Origin: Xanthomonas hortorum | GTDB taxonomy: Bacteria; Pseudomonadota; Gammaproteobacteria; Xanthomonadales; Xanthomonadaceae | Direction of reading: 5' to 3' | Length of the DNA stretch: 64,000 nucleotides | Assembly: GCF_024339125.1 (NCBI RefSeq) | Contig: NZ_CP101417.1 | Span: 1,922,001-1,986,000 of the forward strand | Shown here: one piece after another, positions 32,274-41,626 of the stretch | Layout of the letters: the number at the start of each line of letters is the position of its first letter | Position numbering within the stretch: position 1 is the stretch's first letter | Made by a program: the position numbers and the translations under genes | Notes under the pieces: model-generated | The model's database searches: none | What the model was told of the DNA's origin: nothing | What the model saw: the letters and a program-made list of their open reading frames with translations, nothing else

Positions 32274-34247
32274 ATGAAGCGACGTGATGGCAAGTCGGGC
32301 TTGCGCCTGCTTCCGGTCCTGGTGGCGCTAAGCCTGACGGCCCCCGCGCTGGCGCAGCCGGTCACACAGCCGGCGATCTTTCCGACCCCGATGTCGATCG
32401 CGCTGGAGGGTGGCACCGTCACGCTCGGTCGGTCGGTCGTGCTGGTCGTAGCGCCGGGCGCAGATCCGGAATCGGTCGCGCTGGTGCGCCGCATCCTCGG
32501 CACCGCTGGAGTGACCAAACTCTCCACCGCATCGCGTTTGCCTGCCACGCTCGACCGCCCGCATATCGTGCTCGGCACCGGCGAGGCGGCGGTGGTGCGC
32601 GATGCATTGACGCGTAGCAAGGCAGTGCAGGACACCCACAAGGAGGGCTATACGCTCGCCAGCGTCGCGCTCGGCAACGGCAGCCTGATCACGCTGGCCG
32701 GTCACGACAACGATGGCCTGTTCCATGCGGCGCAGACGCTGCGTCAGCTGGTCGAGCACCCCGTCATCCCGACCCTGGTGATCCAGGATCATCCGGCGAT
32801 GCCGATCCGCGGCACCATCGAAGGGTTCTACGGCGCACCGTGGTCGATGGCCGATCGCACCAAGCATCTGGAATTTCTTGCCCGCACCAAGGCCAATACC
32901 TTCATCTACAGCCCGAAGGACGACCCGTACGCGCGCGACCGTTGGCGCGAGGCGTATCCGGCCGCCACGTTGAAGGCGCTGGGCAAGCTGGCGGCCACCG
33001 CCAAACGCAATCACGTCGACTTCGTCTATGCGATCTCCCCGGGGCCGACGGTGTGCTTCTCCGATCCGGCCGACGCCAAGGCGCTGCTGCGCAAGTTCGA
33101 TGCCTTCCGCGCGCTGGGCGTGCGCAGCTTCTATGTGGCACTGGACGATATCGAATACACCAAGTGGAATTGCGAGCGCGACAAGACCACGTTTGGCGAT
33201 TCCGGTGCGCAAGCGGCAGGCATTGCGCAGTCGCATCTGCTCAATCTGGTGCAGGCCGATCTGGTCGCCCGCCACGATGCATCGTCGGAATTGATCATGG
33301 TGCCGACCGAGTATTTCGACGCCAAGGAAAGCCCGTACAAAGAAGCACTGCGCAAGCACCTGGACCCGAAGATCGTGGTGCAGTGGACCGGCACCGACGT
33401 GGTGCCGCCGGCCATTTCCATCCCCGATGCACGCGCGGCCACCAAGGCGTTCGGCCGCAAGACGCTGCTGTGGGATAACTACCCGGTCAACGATTTCGAA
33501 ACCTCGGCCGGGCGTTTGCTGATGGCGCCGTACGCGCGCCGCGAGGCGGGCTTGTCGGCGGAATTGTCCGGCATCGTCTCCAATCCGATGAATCAGGAAG
33601 TGCCCAGCCGCGTCGCGGTGATGGGGCTGACCGCGTTCGCGTGGAACGACAAGGATTACGACGCGCAGCGCACCTGGCATGCGGCCGCACGCGACCTGGC
33701 CGGTGGCGATGCGCAGGTGACCGCTGCGCTACTCAACTTTTTCGATACCCAGCATCTGGCACCGACCTTCGGCAGCCAGCCGTGGCAGGAACAAGCGCCG
33801 CGCCTGAAGGCCGTGCTCGACCATGTGCGCGAGGCGATCGCGCTCGGCGATGCGGCAGCGCGCAGCCAGGCCATCGCCGAGTTGGCGCGCACGGCGGACG
33901 AGATTGCTGCCGCGCCGCAGATCATTCGCGAAGGCGTGGCCGACAAGGGCTTTGCCGAACAATCGCGCCCCTGGCTGGATGCGATGCAAGGCTGGGGCCG
34001 CGCGCTGCAGCAAACCGCGGCCGGGCTGGATGCCGCCAATCGCGGTGATGCGCAGGCGGCAGTGGCGTTTGCCGATGCCAAGCAGAGTGCCGCCGAAGCC
34101 GCAGCGATCCCCTCGATTCCCGGCGCCACGCGTTTCGGTGGCCCGGTCAAGATCGCCGATGGCGTACTGGACCGCTTCGTCGCCGACGCGCCGCGCCTGA
34201 TCGCCTACCGCGCGCAGGCGGCAGCCGAAGCGGCAAACGCGCAGTGA
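32274..34247 (+). CDS. secreted GH84 beta-N-acetylglucosaminidase
   Basis: 657-aa protein with a signal peptide (cut after about residue 28, ALTAPALAQ-type), so periplasmic or secreted. Residues about 35-165 are the GH20-type N-terminal alpha/beta domain. The catalytic GH84 barrel begins with RGTIEGFYGAPWS (about 182-194) and has the two catalytic Asp residues D291/D292 in YVALDDIEY, with conserved EFLARTKANTFIYSPKDDPYAR and VVQWTGTDVV. The C-terminal helical region (about 480-657) is typical. GH84 enzymes cleave beta-linked GlcNAc from glycans by substrate-assisted catalysis. Two NagQ-box-like repeats upstream suggest membership in a GlcNAc regulon. It is monocistronic. Confidence 0.9.
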   Translation: MKRRDGKSGLRLLPVLVALSLTAPALAQPVTQPAIFPTPMSIALEGGTVTLGRSVVLVVAPGADPESVALVRRILGTAGVTKLSTASRLPATLDRPHIVLGTGEAAVVRDALTRSKAVQDTHKEGYTLASVALGNGSLITLAGHDNDGLFHAAQTLRQLVEHPVIPTLVIQDHPAMPIRGTIEGFYGAPWSMADRTKHLEFLARTKANTFIYSPKDDPYARDRWREAYPAATLKALGKLAATAKRNHVDFVYAISPGPTVCFSDPADAKALLRKFDAFRALGVRSFYVALDDIEYTKWNCERDKTTFGDSGAQAAGIAQSHLLNLVQADLVARHDASSELIMVPTEYFDAKESPYKEALRKHLDPKIVVQWTGTDVVPPAISIPDARAATKAFGRKTLLWDNYPVNDFETSAGRLLMAPYARREAGLSAELSGIVSNPMNQEVPSRVAVMGLTAFAWNDKDYDAQRTWHAAARDLAGGDAQVTAALLNFFDTQHLAPTFGSQPWQEQAPRLKAVLDHVREAIALGDAAARSQAIAELARTADEIAAAPQIIREGVADKGFAEQSRPWLDAMQGWGRALQQTAAGLDAANRGDAQAAVAFADAKQSAAEAAAIPSIPGATRFGGPVKIADGVLDRFVADAPRLIAYRAQAAAEAANAQ

Positions 34248-34587
34248 CGACCTGGGGCGGCGACCGGACGACGGCCTAGCCACTAGACAGGCGTCGCCGG
34301 TGCGCGGCATCGACGCGTACCCTGTCCACTGTGGTTCCCCCCGCGCCGTTGCGCACCACCTGGCGATTGCTTGCCAGGTGGATAGGCGCACCGTTGGCGT
34401 GTCATCGGGATGGTCAGGCGTGCAGCCCGGTGGGCGTGGCCCGCGTCGCCGGATCAGCATGCGGTACGCAGATCGAGATGCATTGTTCCCCTGCGCTGGT
34501 GCTGGATGCATGGCGCGATTGCGCGTCACCGCCCAGGCGCCGCGCCCCCTCGCGCCGCCTGGCTGGCAGGTGACGGCAACTTGCCGG
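34248..34587. other. intergenic region between convergent genes
   Basis: About 340 bases. ORFs present are shadows of unlikely composition. No clear terminator hairpin with T-tract or recognised repeat found. Confidence 0.45.
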
Positions 34588-35271
34588 TCAGCGGGTTTCG
34601 TTCGGCGCTACCGGCTGCGCATCGCGCTTCAGGTGCCGATACACCCGCTTCCAGCTGCCGCGGATGGTGCGTACCCAGCGCGGCTCGGCGCTGCGTGCGG
34701 CCTCGTCGGCGGTCGGCGCGATACCGGCCAGGCGCTGGCGCATCTTCTGGAAATTGGCCAAGTCACTGCGCTGCAGTTGACGCGCCAGCGTGCCGCGTCG
34801 CAACCAGCGCGGGAAGCGCCAGGCCGAGGTGAAATCGATCAGCACCGGCACGCCGGCACTGATCACCACATTGGTGCCGTGCAGATCGTTGTGGGTGATG
34901 CCGACTGCGTGCAGGCGGCGCAGCGCCTGCTGCAGCTGCTGGAACACCTCCTGGCCGACCACCGCGCTGGCGCTGAGGGTGTCGCCCGGAATGAACTCCA
35001 TGCCCAGTGCCAGCCCGCCGAGCGTGCCGAGCAGGGCCGGCGCATGCCGCCAGCCGTGCAGGCGGGCCAACATCTTGGACTCGTGCCGCACCATCAGCCG
35101 CGCGATCGGCGCCAGCAGCGTACGGCGGTAGCGGCTGTAGTCCTTGACCACCGCCAGTTGCCCATCCAGATGCGTGCGATAGACGTTGGGCTCGAGCAGC
35201 CGGGTGCCCTGCTTGAGCAGCACGGGCGTGACGATTTGCAGGCTGGAGGTGTCCAGCGGCTGGTAGTGCAT
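34588..35271 (-). CDS. small kinase-fold protein (lipopolysaccharide-kinase/RIO-like)
   Basis: 227-aa single-domain protein-kinase-like fold. The Lys of the N-lobe is in LAVVKDYSRYRRT, the acidic helix residue in RHESKMLARLHG, the catalytic loop in HAVGITHNDLHGTNVVI (HND in place of HRD), and the metal-binding Asp in VLIDFTSAW (DFT in place of DFG). The size and atypical motifs fit the WaaP/KdkA/RIO group that phosphorylates sugars, lipid A core or small molecules. It is alone in its transcription unit, and its substrate is unknown. All catalytic residues are present, so it should be active. Confidence 0.8.
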   Translation of the reverse strand: MHYQPLDTSSLQIVTPVLLKQGTRLLEPNVYRTHLDGQLAVVKDYSRYRRTLLAPIARLMVRHESKMLARLHGWRHAPALLGTLGGLALGMEFIPGDTLSASAVVGQEVFQQLQQALRRLHAVGITHNDLHGTNVVISAGVPVLIDFTSAWRFPRWLRRGTLARQLQRSDLANFQKMRQRLAGIAPTADEAARSAEPRWVRTIRGSWKRVYRHLKRDAQPVAPNETR

Positions 35272-35833
35272 GGCAAGTCTCCGGACCTTGGCGGCGCGGA
35301 GGAATCACGCGTCTGGCAGGTTCACGATGATCGCGGGGGATCGGTCCGGTGAATTTTAGAACTTGCGAGTATTGAAATTACATTTGTTAAAAAAATGAAA
35401 TGTTCCGGGAGTGGAACAGCCTAAAGAATCAATAGGTTGCGAAGTCGGCCGTGTCTAGTTTTTCGGTAAGCACGCGCGGCGCGGCGCCTGCAGGGAGCGA
35501 GCGTGGAGCGCAAGGCAAGTCATACCGATCGGCAGGAGCGCTCATCAGGCGGCTGGCCGCGCGAAATGCACGCTAATAGGCAGCGATCACAGCCCTTCTT
35601 GACAGGTGCTGAGACTCGATCCACTGTGCCGGCTGCGGTCAGGGGGCTGCATCACGCGTCAGTACCGGCACGTCCACGCGGACGATGCCTGAAGCCGAGT
35701 ACGCGCACGATCCGGTGATGTTGGGAAAGCCCCCGAATTGGACAAGCAACTGCGCCACTTCCGGACGCCGCCAGGTCATGCCTGCGTGCGCATGGATGCG
35801 GGGACGATGGAGTACGACTCATTGGGGAATGCG
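35272..35833. other. intergenic region with an AT-rich segment
   Basis: About 560 bases between divergent genes. 35350-35475 is clearly less GC-rich than the surroundings and contains ACATTTG and TGAAATGT around an A-run (a weak hairpin) plus GTTCC/GGAAC inverted arms. This is the likely promoter region for both genes. No ORF of convincing quality. Confidence 0.55.
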
Positions 35834-36643
35834 ATGAAAAGGACCGCAACATGGCTGTTGGCCTGCACGGCGCTGGGCTGCGTTTCCGACGCGGCCGCGC
35901 AGTCGTTGTCGCGCGGCTGGGACAATTATCGGCAACAGCAAAAACAGCAGGCTGGCACCCAGGGGGCCACCGCACCGGCAGCGCCACCGTCGGGCCCGTC
36001 GCAAGACGGTACCGCCGCAGGACAGACGGCAGTGCAAGACAGCGCAGCCGGCGAGACCGGCGGATTCACCACGGTGACGGCGCAGACGCCCGCAGCGGCG
36101 GCACCGCCCGCACCGGTGCCTGCCTACGTTGCGCCTGCGCCGCGCGAAGAAGAACAGCGCCTCAAGAGCGGCATGTTCTTGGGCGCGCAGGGCGGCGAAG
36201 CCAAGGTGTTCGAGGGGAACAAGCAGGACGTGGCGGGCTTCAACGTCGGTTACCGCTGGCGTGCTGGTCCGGTCACGCTGGTCGGCATTGAAGTGGCCAC
36301 CGGAAAGGTCGACGGTTCGAAGGATGCGGATGGCTTTGTCGTCATTCCGACAGTGGACTTCGGCAGCATCGGTGGAACGGCGCGCTTCAACTTCGGCGAC
36401 ACCCCTGTGTTCGCTCTGGTACGCATGGGCTATTGGGGAGGCGAGGCAAAAGGCGAGGACTACACCGAGCGTGTTTACGGCGCATATCTGGGTGCGGGCC
36501 TCGGTGTGGATATCGGCAAGCATTTCAGTCTGAGCGCGCTCTACACGAACTACCTGTACGCCGACGAGTACTACGACGACTACGAAGACATCACCATCAA
36601 TCGTGCCGAAGTGCTGAGCTTCGGCGCCGAAGTCCGCTTTTGA
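35834..36643 (+). CDS. outer-membrane beta-barrel (OmpA/porin-like) protein
   Basis: 269-aa protein: signal peptide (about 1-23, SDAAAQ), a Gln-rich then Ala/Pro-rich low-complexity linker (about 30-110, GWDNYRQQQKQQAG), then an eight-stranded-type barrel (about 115-269) of alternating strands such as MFLGAQGGEAKV, FNVGYRWRAG, FALVRMGYWGGEA and LGAGLGVDIGKHFSLSALYTNY. It ends in EVRF, a terminal Phe as in Omp85-recognised barrels. The strand pattern is that of the OmpW/OmpA-like opacity family. Start ATG 35834 fits the signal peptide; upstream in-frame ATGs do not. Function unknown. Confidence 0.8.
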   Translation: MKRTATWLLACTALGCVSDAAAQSLSRGWDNYRQQQKQQAGTQGATAPAAPPSGPSQDGTAAGQTAVQDSAAGETGGFTTVTAQTPAAAAPPAPVPAYVAPAPREEEQRLKSGMFLGAQGGEAKVFEGNKQDVAGFNVGYRWRAGPVTLVGIEVATGKVDGSKDADGFVVIPTVDFGSIGGTARFNFGDTPVFALVRMGYWGGEAKGEDYTERVYGAYLGAGLGVDIGKHFSLSALYTNYLYADEYYDDYEDITINRAEVLSFGAEVRF

Positions 36644-36840
36644 GCCGGCGATAGAAAAACAGCGTTGTGCACACAGCAAGGCGGATGGCGACATCCGCCT
36701 TGTTGCCGTTGGGCTATATGAAGCGCTCGGTGATCCGGTACTGCGTACGCTTCGTCGGAGCTCTGATCGGCACCACGAAGGCACGGATGTGGTGTCATAC
36801 AAGACAACGCTGCGGCGCAAGCAATCACGACGAGGAAGGT

Positions 36841-37452
36841 ATGGAGGTCTTTACGCAATTCCTGACCGACGAGCAGGACCCGGTGGCCGTGGGCAAGATC
36901 CTGCCCAAGGTGAACGAGTTGCTGACCCGCGACGAGCAGGTCGAGTACATCGCGGTGCAAAAGAAGATGGTGATGAACTTGTCGCCGGCCGCAGTGGTGC
37001 TGACCAATCGCAGATTCATCGTTGTACACCCCACGCTGTTCGGGATGACGTTTCGCGATGTCCCCTGGCGCGAGGTGCTCGACGTGCATATGAGCGAGCA
37101 GATGCTGGGCGCGACGATCATGTGCCGCACCACGCAGGGCGGCTACCTGTCCATCGACAGCCTGCCCAAGAAACAGGCACGGCGGGTCTACGCCTATGCC
37201 CAGCAGGTGGAAGAATCGGCCCACGAAAAACGTCAGCAGCTGGAGTTCGACAAGTTGCGTGCGTCGGCCGGCGGTGTGGTGGTGCATGCGCCTGCAGCGC
37301 AGGGCGTGGCGCCTTCAGTGCCAGCGACTGCGGTGGCCGGCGCGGATGATCCGATGCAGGTGCTGAGCAAGCTCAAGCAGTTGCTGGATGCCGGGTTGGT
37401 GACCCAGGAAGAATTCGACGCCAAGAAGGCTGAAGTGCTGGCACGGCTCTAG
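36841..37452 (+). CDS. PH-like domain and SHOCT domain protein
   Basis: 203-aa soluble protein. Residues about 20-125 form a bacterial PH-like domain (LLTRDEQVEYIAVQ ... VVLTNRRFIVVHPTLFG ... DVPWREVLDVHMS). Residues about 126-165 are a low-complexity Ala/Val linker. Residues 170-203 are a SHOCT domain (DDPMQVLSKLKQLLDAGLVTQEEFDAKKAEVLARL), a short helical hairpin often found at C-termini of oligomeric or proteolysis-linked proteins. ATG 36841 follows GAGGAAGG; an in-frame extension to 36667 looks non-coding. Function unknown; likely a scaffold or membrane-recruited protein. Confidence 0.8.
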   Translation: MEVFTQFLTDEQDPVAVGKILPKVNELLTRDEQVEYIAVQKKMVMNLSPAAVVLTNRRFIVVHPTLFGMTFRDVPWREVLDVHMSEQMLGATIMCRTTQGGYLSIDSLPKKQARRVYAYAQQVEESAHEKRQQLEFDKLRASAGGVVVHAPAAQGVAPSVPATAVAGADDPMQVLSKLKQLLDAGLVTQEEFDAKKAEVLARL

Positions 37453-37650
37453 GGCTGGCAAACGAAGAACGGGGCTGGCGGTACTGCGCGCACAAGCCTC
37501 AGGTAGATGCGTGCCCGCAGCAGGGGAGTCGCAGTGCACACGTGACCCCTGCCATGCTGCGCGACACTGCCAGCACGCCTGTAAACGGTGCTGTCCTCGC
37601 CCCCCAATCTGCAGAATCAGCGCACGCGAACGAGGCGCCGGTTCTTTTCA

Positions 37651-37686
37651 ATCGGGCCGGCGCGCAGCAAGCGGCGCCGGCCCGAT
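37651..37686. terminator. long inverted repeat after speE
   Basis: ATCGGGCCGGCGC (37651-37663) pairs perfectly with GCGCCGGCCCGAT (37674-37686), a 13-bp stem 8 bp after the speE stop (minus-strand end 37694). There is no T-tract, so it may act with Rho or only stabilise the mRNA. Confidence 0.55.
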
Positions 37687-37693
37687 GACATGC

Positions 37694-38551
37694 TTACTCG
37701 CCCAGCGCCTTGGCCACGAACGGCGGTGCGACCAGCACGCCGGTATGCAGGTGCGCGGTGTAGTACAGCGTCTCGAAGCCCTTGGCCTGCGCATCGTTTT
37801 GGCGGAACGCGAAATCGGCGTTGGCCTGCTTGCTGGCCATGGTCACGCTCCACCAGCCGGTGGGGTAGCACGGCTGCGGGAACGGCAGGGTCTTGAACGA
37901 CTGGAAGCCGGCCTTGCCCATTTCGGTGCGCATTTCCTTGATCAGCTCCAACAGCGCCAGTGGCGATTCGGACTGCTGCACCAGGATGCCGTCGTCCTTC
38001 AGCGCCTTGAAGCAGCTGTCGTAGAACGCCTTGTTGAACAGGCCTTCGGCCGGGCCGACCGGGTCGGTGGAATCGACGATCACGATATCCACGCTGCCGG
38101 CCGGGCAGTTGGCCATGTAGGCCACGCCGTCGTCGAACAGCAGCTCGGCACGCTTATCGTGGTTGGAATCGCACAGCTCGGGGAAATACTTCTCCGACAT
38201 GCGCGTGACCTGCTCGTCGATATCGCACTGGGTGGCACTTTCCACGCCCGGGTGCTTGAGCACCTCGCGCAGCGTGCCGCAGTCGCCGCCGCCGATGATC
38301 ACCACGCGCTTGGGCGCGGCGTGGGTGAACAGCGCCGGGTGGCTGATCATCTCGTGATAGAAAAAGTTGTCGCGGGTGGTGAGCATCACCGCGCCATCGA
38401 TGAGCATCAGCTTGCCCCAGTCGGTGGTCTGGTAGATCTCGATCTTCTGGAACGGGGACTGCACCTCGTCCAGCTTGCCGCTGATGCGGAAGCCGATCGC
38501 CGAGCCGGTCGGCTGGAAGTGTTCGATGTACCAGTTGTCGTTGGCGCTCAT
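37694..38551 (-). CDS. speE: spermidine synthase
   Basis: 285-aa aminopropyltransferase making spermidine from putrescine and decarboxylated S-adenosylmethionine. Motifs present: substrate-binding LDEVQSPFQKIEIYQT, Gly-rich VVIIGGGDCGTLREVLKH, catalytic Asp in VIVDSTDPVGPAEGLF, and YPTGWWSVTMASK. ATG 38551 (MSANDNW) is the usual start; an upstream in-frame ATG at 38608 lies within a repeat. It is divergent from the arginine decarboxylase gene 38786, so both halves of the agmatine-to-spermidine route are adjacent. No speB or speD is visible nearby. The gene ends at a long inverted repeat. Confidence 0.95.
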   Translation of the reverse strand: MSANDNWYIEHFQPTGSAIGFRISGKLDEVQSPFQKIEIYQTTDWGKLMLIDGAVMLTTRDNFFYHEMISHPALFTHAAPKRVVIIGGGDCGTLREVLKHPGVESATQCDIDEQVTRMSEKYFPELCDSNHDKRAELLFDDGVAYMANCPAGSVDIVIVDSTDPVGPAEGLFNKAFYDSCFKALKDDGILVQQSESPLALLELIKEMRTEMGKAGFQSFKTLPFPQPCYPTGWWSVTMASKQANADFAFRQNDAQAKGFETLYYTAHLHTGVLVAPPFVAKALGE

Positions 38552-38579
38552 GCAAAATCCTAAAAAGAAGGGGGCTGTT

Positions 38580-38622
38580 CCTTCTCCCACCGGGAGAAGG
38601 TGGCGCAAAGCGCCGGATGAGG
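38580..38622. repeat. double-hairpin intergenic repeat, second copy
   Basis: CCTTCTCCC-ACC-GGGAGAAGG then GGCGC-AAA-GCGCC and GGATGAGGG: the reverse complement of the unit at 13271-13313. It lies in the divergent speE/speA promoter region, so here it is not a terminator of either gene. Confidence 0.8.
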
Positions 38623-38785
38623 GTCGGGCGCAGCCTCATGCACCAAGCTGCTGACGGCAATACCGAACCCTCACCAACCCCACTCCAACCAGGAGCGGGG
38701 CATCAAGTCGGCGCGGATTGTAACGGACCCTGCGCGTGCCAGGCGTTACACTTCACGCCCTTTTTGCCCCAGCCGAGTCAGCGAA

Positions 38786-40672
38786 ATGAGCGATTGGTCC
38801 CTCGACCAAGCCCGCAAGACCTATTCGATCCCGCATTGGGCCGACGGGTATTTCGATGTGAACGCTGCCGGACACATCGTGGTCACCCCGACCACCGATG
38901 GCCCGTCGGTGTCGCTGCCCGAGGTGGTGGATGCCGCGCGCGCAGCCGGCGCCAAGCTGCCGCTGCTGGTGCGCTTCCCGGACATCCTGGGCCAGCGCCT
39001 GGGCAAGCTGCAGGCGGCGTTCGCTCAGGCGCAGTCCGAGTGGGACTACGCCGGCGGCTACACGGCCGTGTATCCGATCAAGGTCAACCAGCATCGCGGC
39101 GTGGCTGGCACGCTGGCCAGCCACCACGGCGAGGGCTTTGGCCTGGAAGCGGGCAGCAAGCCGGAGCTGATGGCGGTGCTGGCGCTGTCGCGTCCGGGCG
39201 GGTTGATCGTCTGCAACGGTTACAAGGACCGCGAATACATTCGCCTGGCACTGATCGGGCGCAAGCTCGGCCTGCAGACCTTCATCGTCATCGAAAAGCC
39301 CTCCGAGCTGAAGCTGGTGCTGGAAGAAGCGCGCGCGCTGGAGGTCAAGCCGGGCCTGGGCGTGCGCATGCGGCTGGCCTCGCTGGGCGCCGGCAAATGG
39401 CAGAACAGCGGCGGCGACAAGGCCAAGTTCGGGCTGTCGCCGCGCCAGGTGCTCGATCTGTGGAAGACGCTGCGCGACACCGAGTACGCCGACTGCCTGC
39501 AGTTGCTGCATTTCCACATGGGCTCGCAGATTTCCAACGTGCGCGACATCGCCAACGGCATGCGCGAGGCCACGCGCTATTTCGTGGAGCTCTCGCGCCT
39601 GGGCGCCAAGATCAGCCACGTGGATGTCGGCGGTGGCCTGGGTATCGATTATGAAGGCACCCGTTCGCGCAGCTATTGCTCGATCAACTATGGCCTGCAT
39701 TCCTACGCCAGCAATATCGTGCAGCCGCTGGCCAATGCCTGCGAAGAACACGGCCTGACCCCGCCGCGCATCGTCACCGAATGCGGCCGCGCGATGACCG
39801 CGCACCATGCGGTGCTGATCGCCAACGTGTCCGAAGTGGAGCAGGCGCCGGAAGGCCGCGTGCCCGACGCGCACGACGACGAACCGGCGGCGATCCGCCA
39901 CCTGCGCGAGATCCACGACGAACTGGATGTGCGCCCGGCGGTGGAACTGTTCCAGGAGGCGCAGCACTTCCATGCCGAAGGCCTGAGTGCGTATGCACTG
40001 GGCCAGATCGACCTGACCCATCGCGCGCGTATCGACGATCTGTTCTACGCGATCGCCCACGGCGTGCGTGCACGCCTGAGCTTCGACGAAAAGAGCCACC
40101 GCCCGGTGCTGGACGAGCTCAACGAGCGGCTGGTGGACAAGTACTTCGTCAACTTCAGCGTGTTCGAATCGATCCCGGATGTGTGGGCGATCGACCAGGT
40201 GTTCCCGATCGTGCCGATCGAGCGCTTGAACGAAGCGCCGCAACGGCGCGGCATCATCGCCGACATGACCTGCGATTCGGACGGCATGGTCAAGACCTAC
40301 GTCGAGAACGAAAGCCTGGACAGCTCGATGCCGCTGCACACGTTGAACCCGGGCGAGAGCTATCGCATCGGCTTTTTCCTGGTCGGCGCCTACCAGGAAA
40401 TCCTCGGCGATATCCATAACCTGTTCGGCGATACCGATGCGGTGGAAGTGGCCGTGGACGGCGACGGCTATCGCATTGCGCAGCAGCGCCGTGGCGATAC
40501 CACCGATGTGATGCTGGACTACGTGGGTTATCAGCTGGACACGCTGCGCGCGACCTATGCCGAGCGCATCGCCGCCGCGCAGCTGTCGCCGGAGCGTGCG
40601 CAGGAATTGCACGACGCCTTGGAAGCCGGGCTGACCGGTTACACCTATCTGTCCGATGAACCGTTGGGCTGA
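38786..40672 (+). CDS. speA: biosynthetic arginine decarboxylase
   Basis: 628-aa fold III PLP-dependent decarboxylase (arginine to agmatine), the bacterial biosynthetic form. The N-terminal PLP barrel has YPIKVNQHRGV with Schiff-base Lys 99, then FHMGSQI, VDVGGGLGIDY and ECGRAM. The C-terminal beta-barrel domain has DMTCDSDG with the substrate-carboxyl-contacting Cys/Asp, and FLVGAYQEILGD. Length matches the family. It lies 234 bp from divergent speE, and a hairpin (40681-40708) follows. It feeds polyamine synthesis together with spermidine synthase. Confidence 0.97.
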   Translation: MSDWSLDQARKTYSIPHWADGYFDVNAAGHIVVTPTTDGPSVSLPEVVDAARAAGAKLPLLVRFPDILGQRLGKLQAAFAQAQSEWDYAGGYTAVYPIKVNQHRGVAGTLASHHGEGFGLEAGSKPELMAVLALSRPGGLIVCNGYKDREYIRLALIGRKLGLQTFIVIEKPSELKLVLEEARALEVKPGLGVRMRLASLGAGKWQNSGGDKAKFGLSPRQVLDLWKTLRDTEYADCLQLLHFHMGSQISNVRDIANGMREATRYFVELSRLGAKISHVDVGGGLGIDYEGTRSRSYCSINYGLHSYASNIVQPLANACEEHGLTPPRIVTECGRAMTAHHAVLIANVSEVEQAPEGRVPDAHDDEPAAIRHLREIHDELDVRPAVELFQEAQHFHAEGLSAYALGQIDLTHRARIDDLFYAIAHGVRARLSFDEKSHRPVLDELNERLVDKYFVNFSVFESIPDVWAIDQVFPIVPIERLNEAPQRRGIIADMTCDSDGMVKTYVENESLDSSMPLHTLNPGESYRIGFFLVGAYQEILGDIHNLFGDTDAVEVAVDGDGYRIAQQRRGDTTDVMLDYVGYQLDTLRATYAERIAAAQLSPERAQELHDALEAGLTGYTYLSDEPLG

Positions 40673-40680
40673 AGCAGTAC

Positions 40681-40708
40681 GCGCGCCGCGGCCGACGCCG
40701 TGGCGCGC
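40681..40708 (+). terminator. hairpin after speA
   Basis: GCGCGCCGCGGC and GCCGTGGCGCGC form a 12-bp stem with one mismatch around CGAC, 8 bases after the speA stop. No T-tract follows; function as a terminator is likely but not certain. Confidence 0.55.
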
Positions 40709-41196
40709 AGGCAGTGCCGATGCAAGATCAGCACTGCCTGCGCGCCGCCAGAGCTGCGTAGAAGAGCTGCATAGAACGAGTGAGCAGTCGTAAAGCGGGC
40801 GCGGCCGGTGATCGGCCTTGGCATGATCTGTTGGGCACCGCCCTGCCAGCGCGCCTTGAGGGCCGCTTGCCACCGCTCAGTCACGCACGCATGACCCCAG
40901 GCAGACGCGCACCGGCGCAGTCCACATAAAACAGCGCACTGTGACCCGCGCGACCCCGCGCCGTTGATCTACAGAGTGCCGCAGTCGTATGACATCCAAA
41001 CGACCGATGCATGATCGAACGAATGCGCGCGATAGATGTCGCAAGCGAGGCCGCATGTTGTGCAGTGATTTGTCTGGTAGCGCAGCTATATCAACGCTGC
41101 CACGCGCAGTGGTCTTATGCATTGCGGTCTTTTATGCAATGCGGAGAACGCAAATCCGCCTGCAATTTCGCCTGCAATCGCGCACCTGCCGCATCG

Positions 41197-41241
41197 ACGC
41201 GACATGCGTCGCGTTTTGTGTGTGGCGCTGCATGCAGCGCC
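41197..41241. promoter_or_regulatory. hairpin and 18-bp palindrome in the NRPS leader region
   Basis: ACGCGAC-ATGC-GTCGCGT (41197-41214) is followed by TTTTG, then GGCGCTGCATGCAGCGCC (41224-41241), a perfect 18-bp palindrome with no loop. Either an operator or a transcript structure (attenuator-like) is possible; neither has a known homologue here. Confidence 0.4.
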
Positions 41242-41626
41242 GAATCCCCCAAACAGACGTGTGTATCCAGAACACTAACTGCAATCACACTTCATTAAAA
41301 AAAATTTGCAGGAACGCGCAATTCGTGATTTTTGCACGGTTCATTGTGTTGCCCGATTGTTAGTGTTTATTAACTTGCCGGGAAGCAAGTGCTTCAAGAA
41401 AAACGCAGTTGCACGTCTTGGTGTCATCTGCGTGCCACTGCGTTGTACGTCTCCATTGTGCGTCTTTATCGAGTGTTCCAACTGCGTATCGCCGGCCTCT
41501 GCCGGTGGTCGATGGTGTTTTCTACCTAAACGTTTTTTAGGCCAAGTGCTGATCCGGCGTCTCGTTGACCGCATTGCGGGCAAGACCCGTTGGGCGACTG
41601 CGCGCCACACAAGAAGGATGCACGCA

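Larger units (their letters stand above)
40673..41626. other. long non-coding region upstream of the NRPS cluster
   Basis: About 950 bases with no believable gene. It contains: a hairpin at 40681-40708 after speA; near-repeats TTATGCATTGCGG (41115-41127) and TTATGCAATGCGG (41132-41144); CGCCTGCAAT twice (41157-41166 and 41169-41178); a 7-bp-stem hairpin ACGCGAC-ATGC-GTCGCGT (41197-41214) followed by TTTTG; a perfect 18-bp palindrome (41224-41241); and AT-rich sequence from 41280 with a weak promoter-like TTGTGT/TTTATT pair near 41344-41371. Base composition differs from flanking genes. Confidence 0.65.

Noticed and set aside
38753-40873. 706-aa antisense ORF inside speA
   Set aside because: Shadow frame of the arginine decarboxylase gene with no recognisable motif.
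41306-41626. 107-codon N-terminal extension of the NRPS
   Set aside because: Cys/Phe-rich unlike a C domain, and a good ribosome site precedes ATG 41627.
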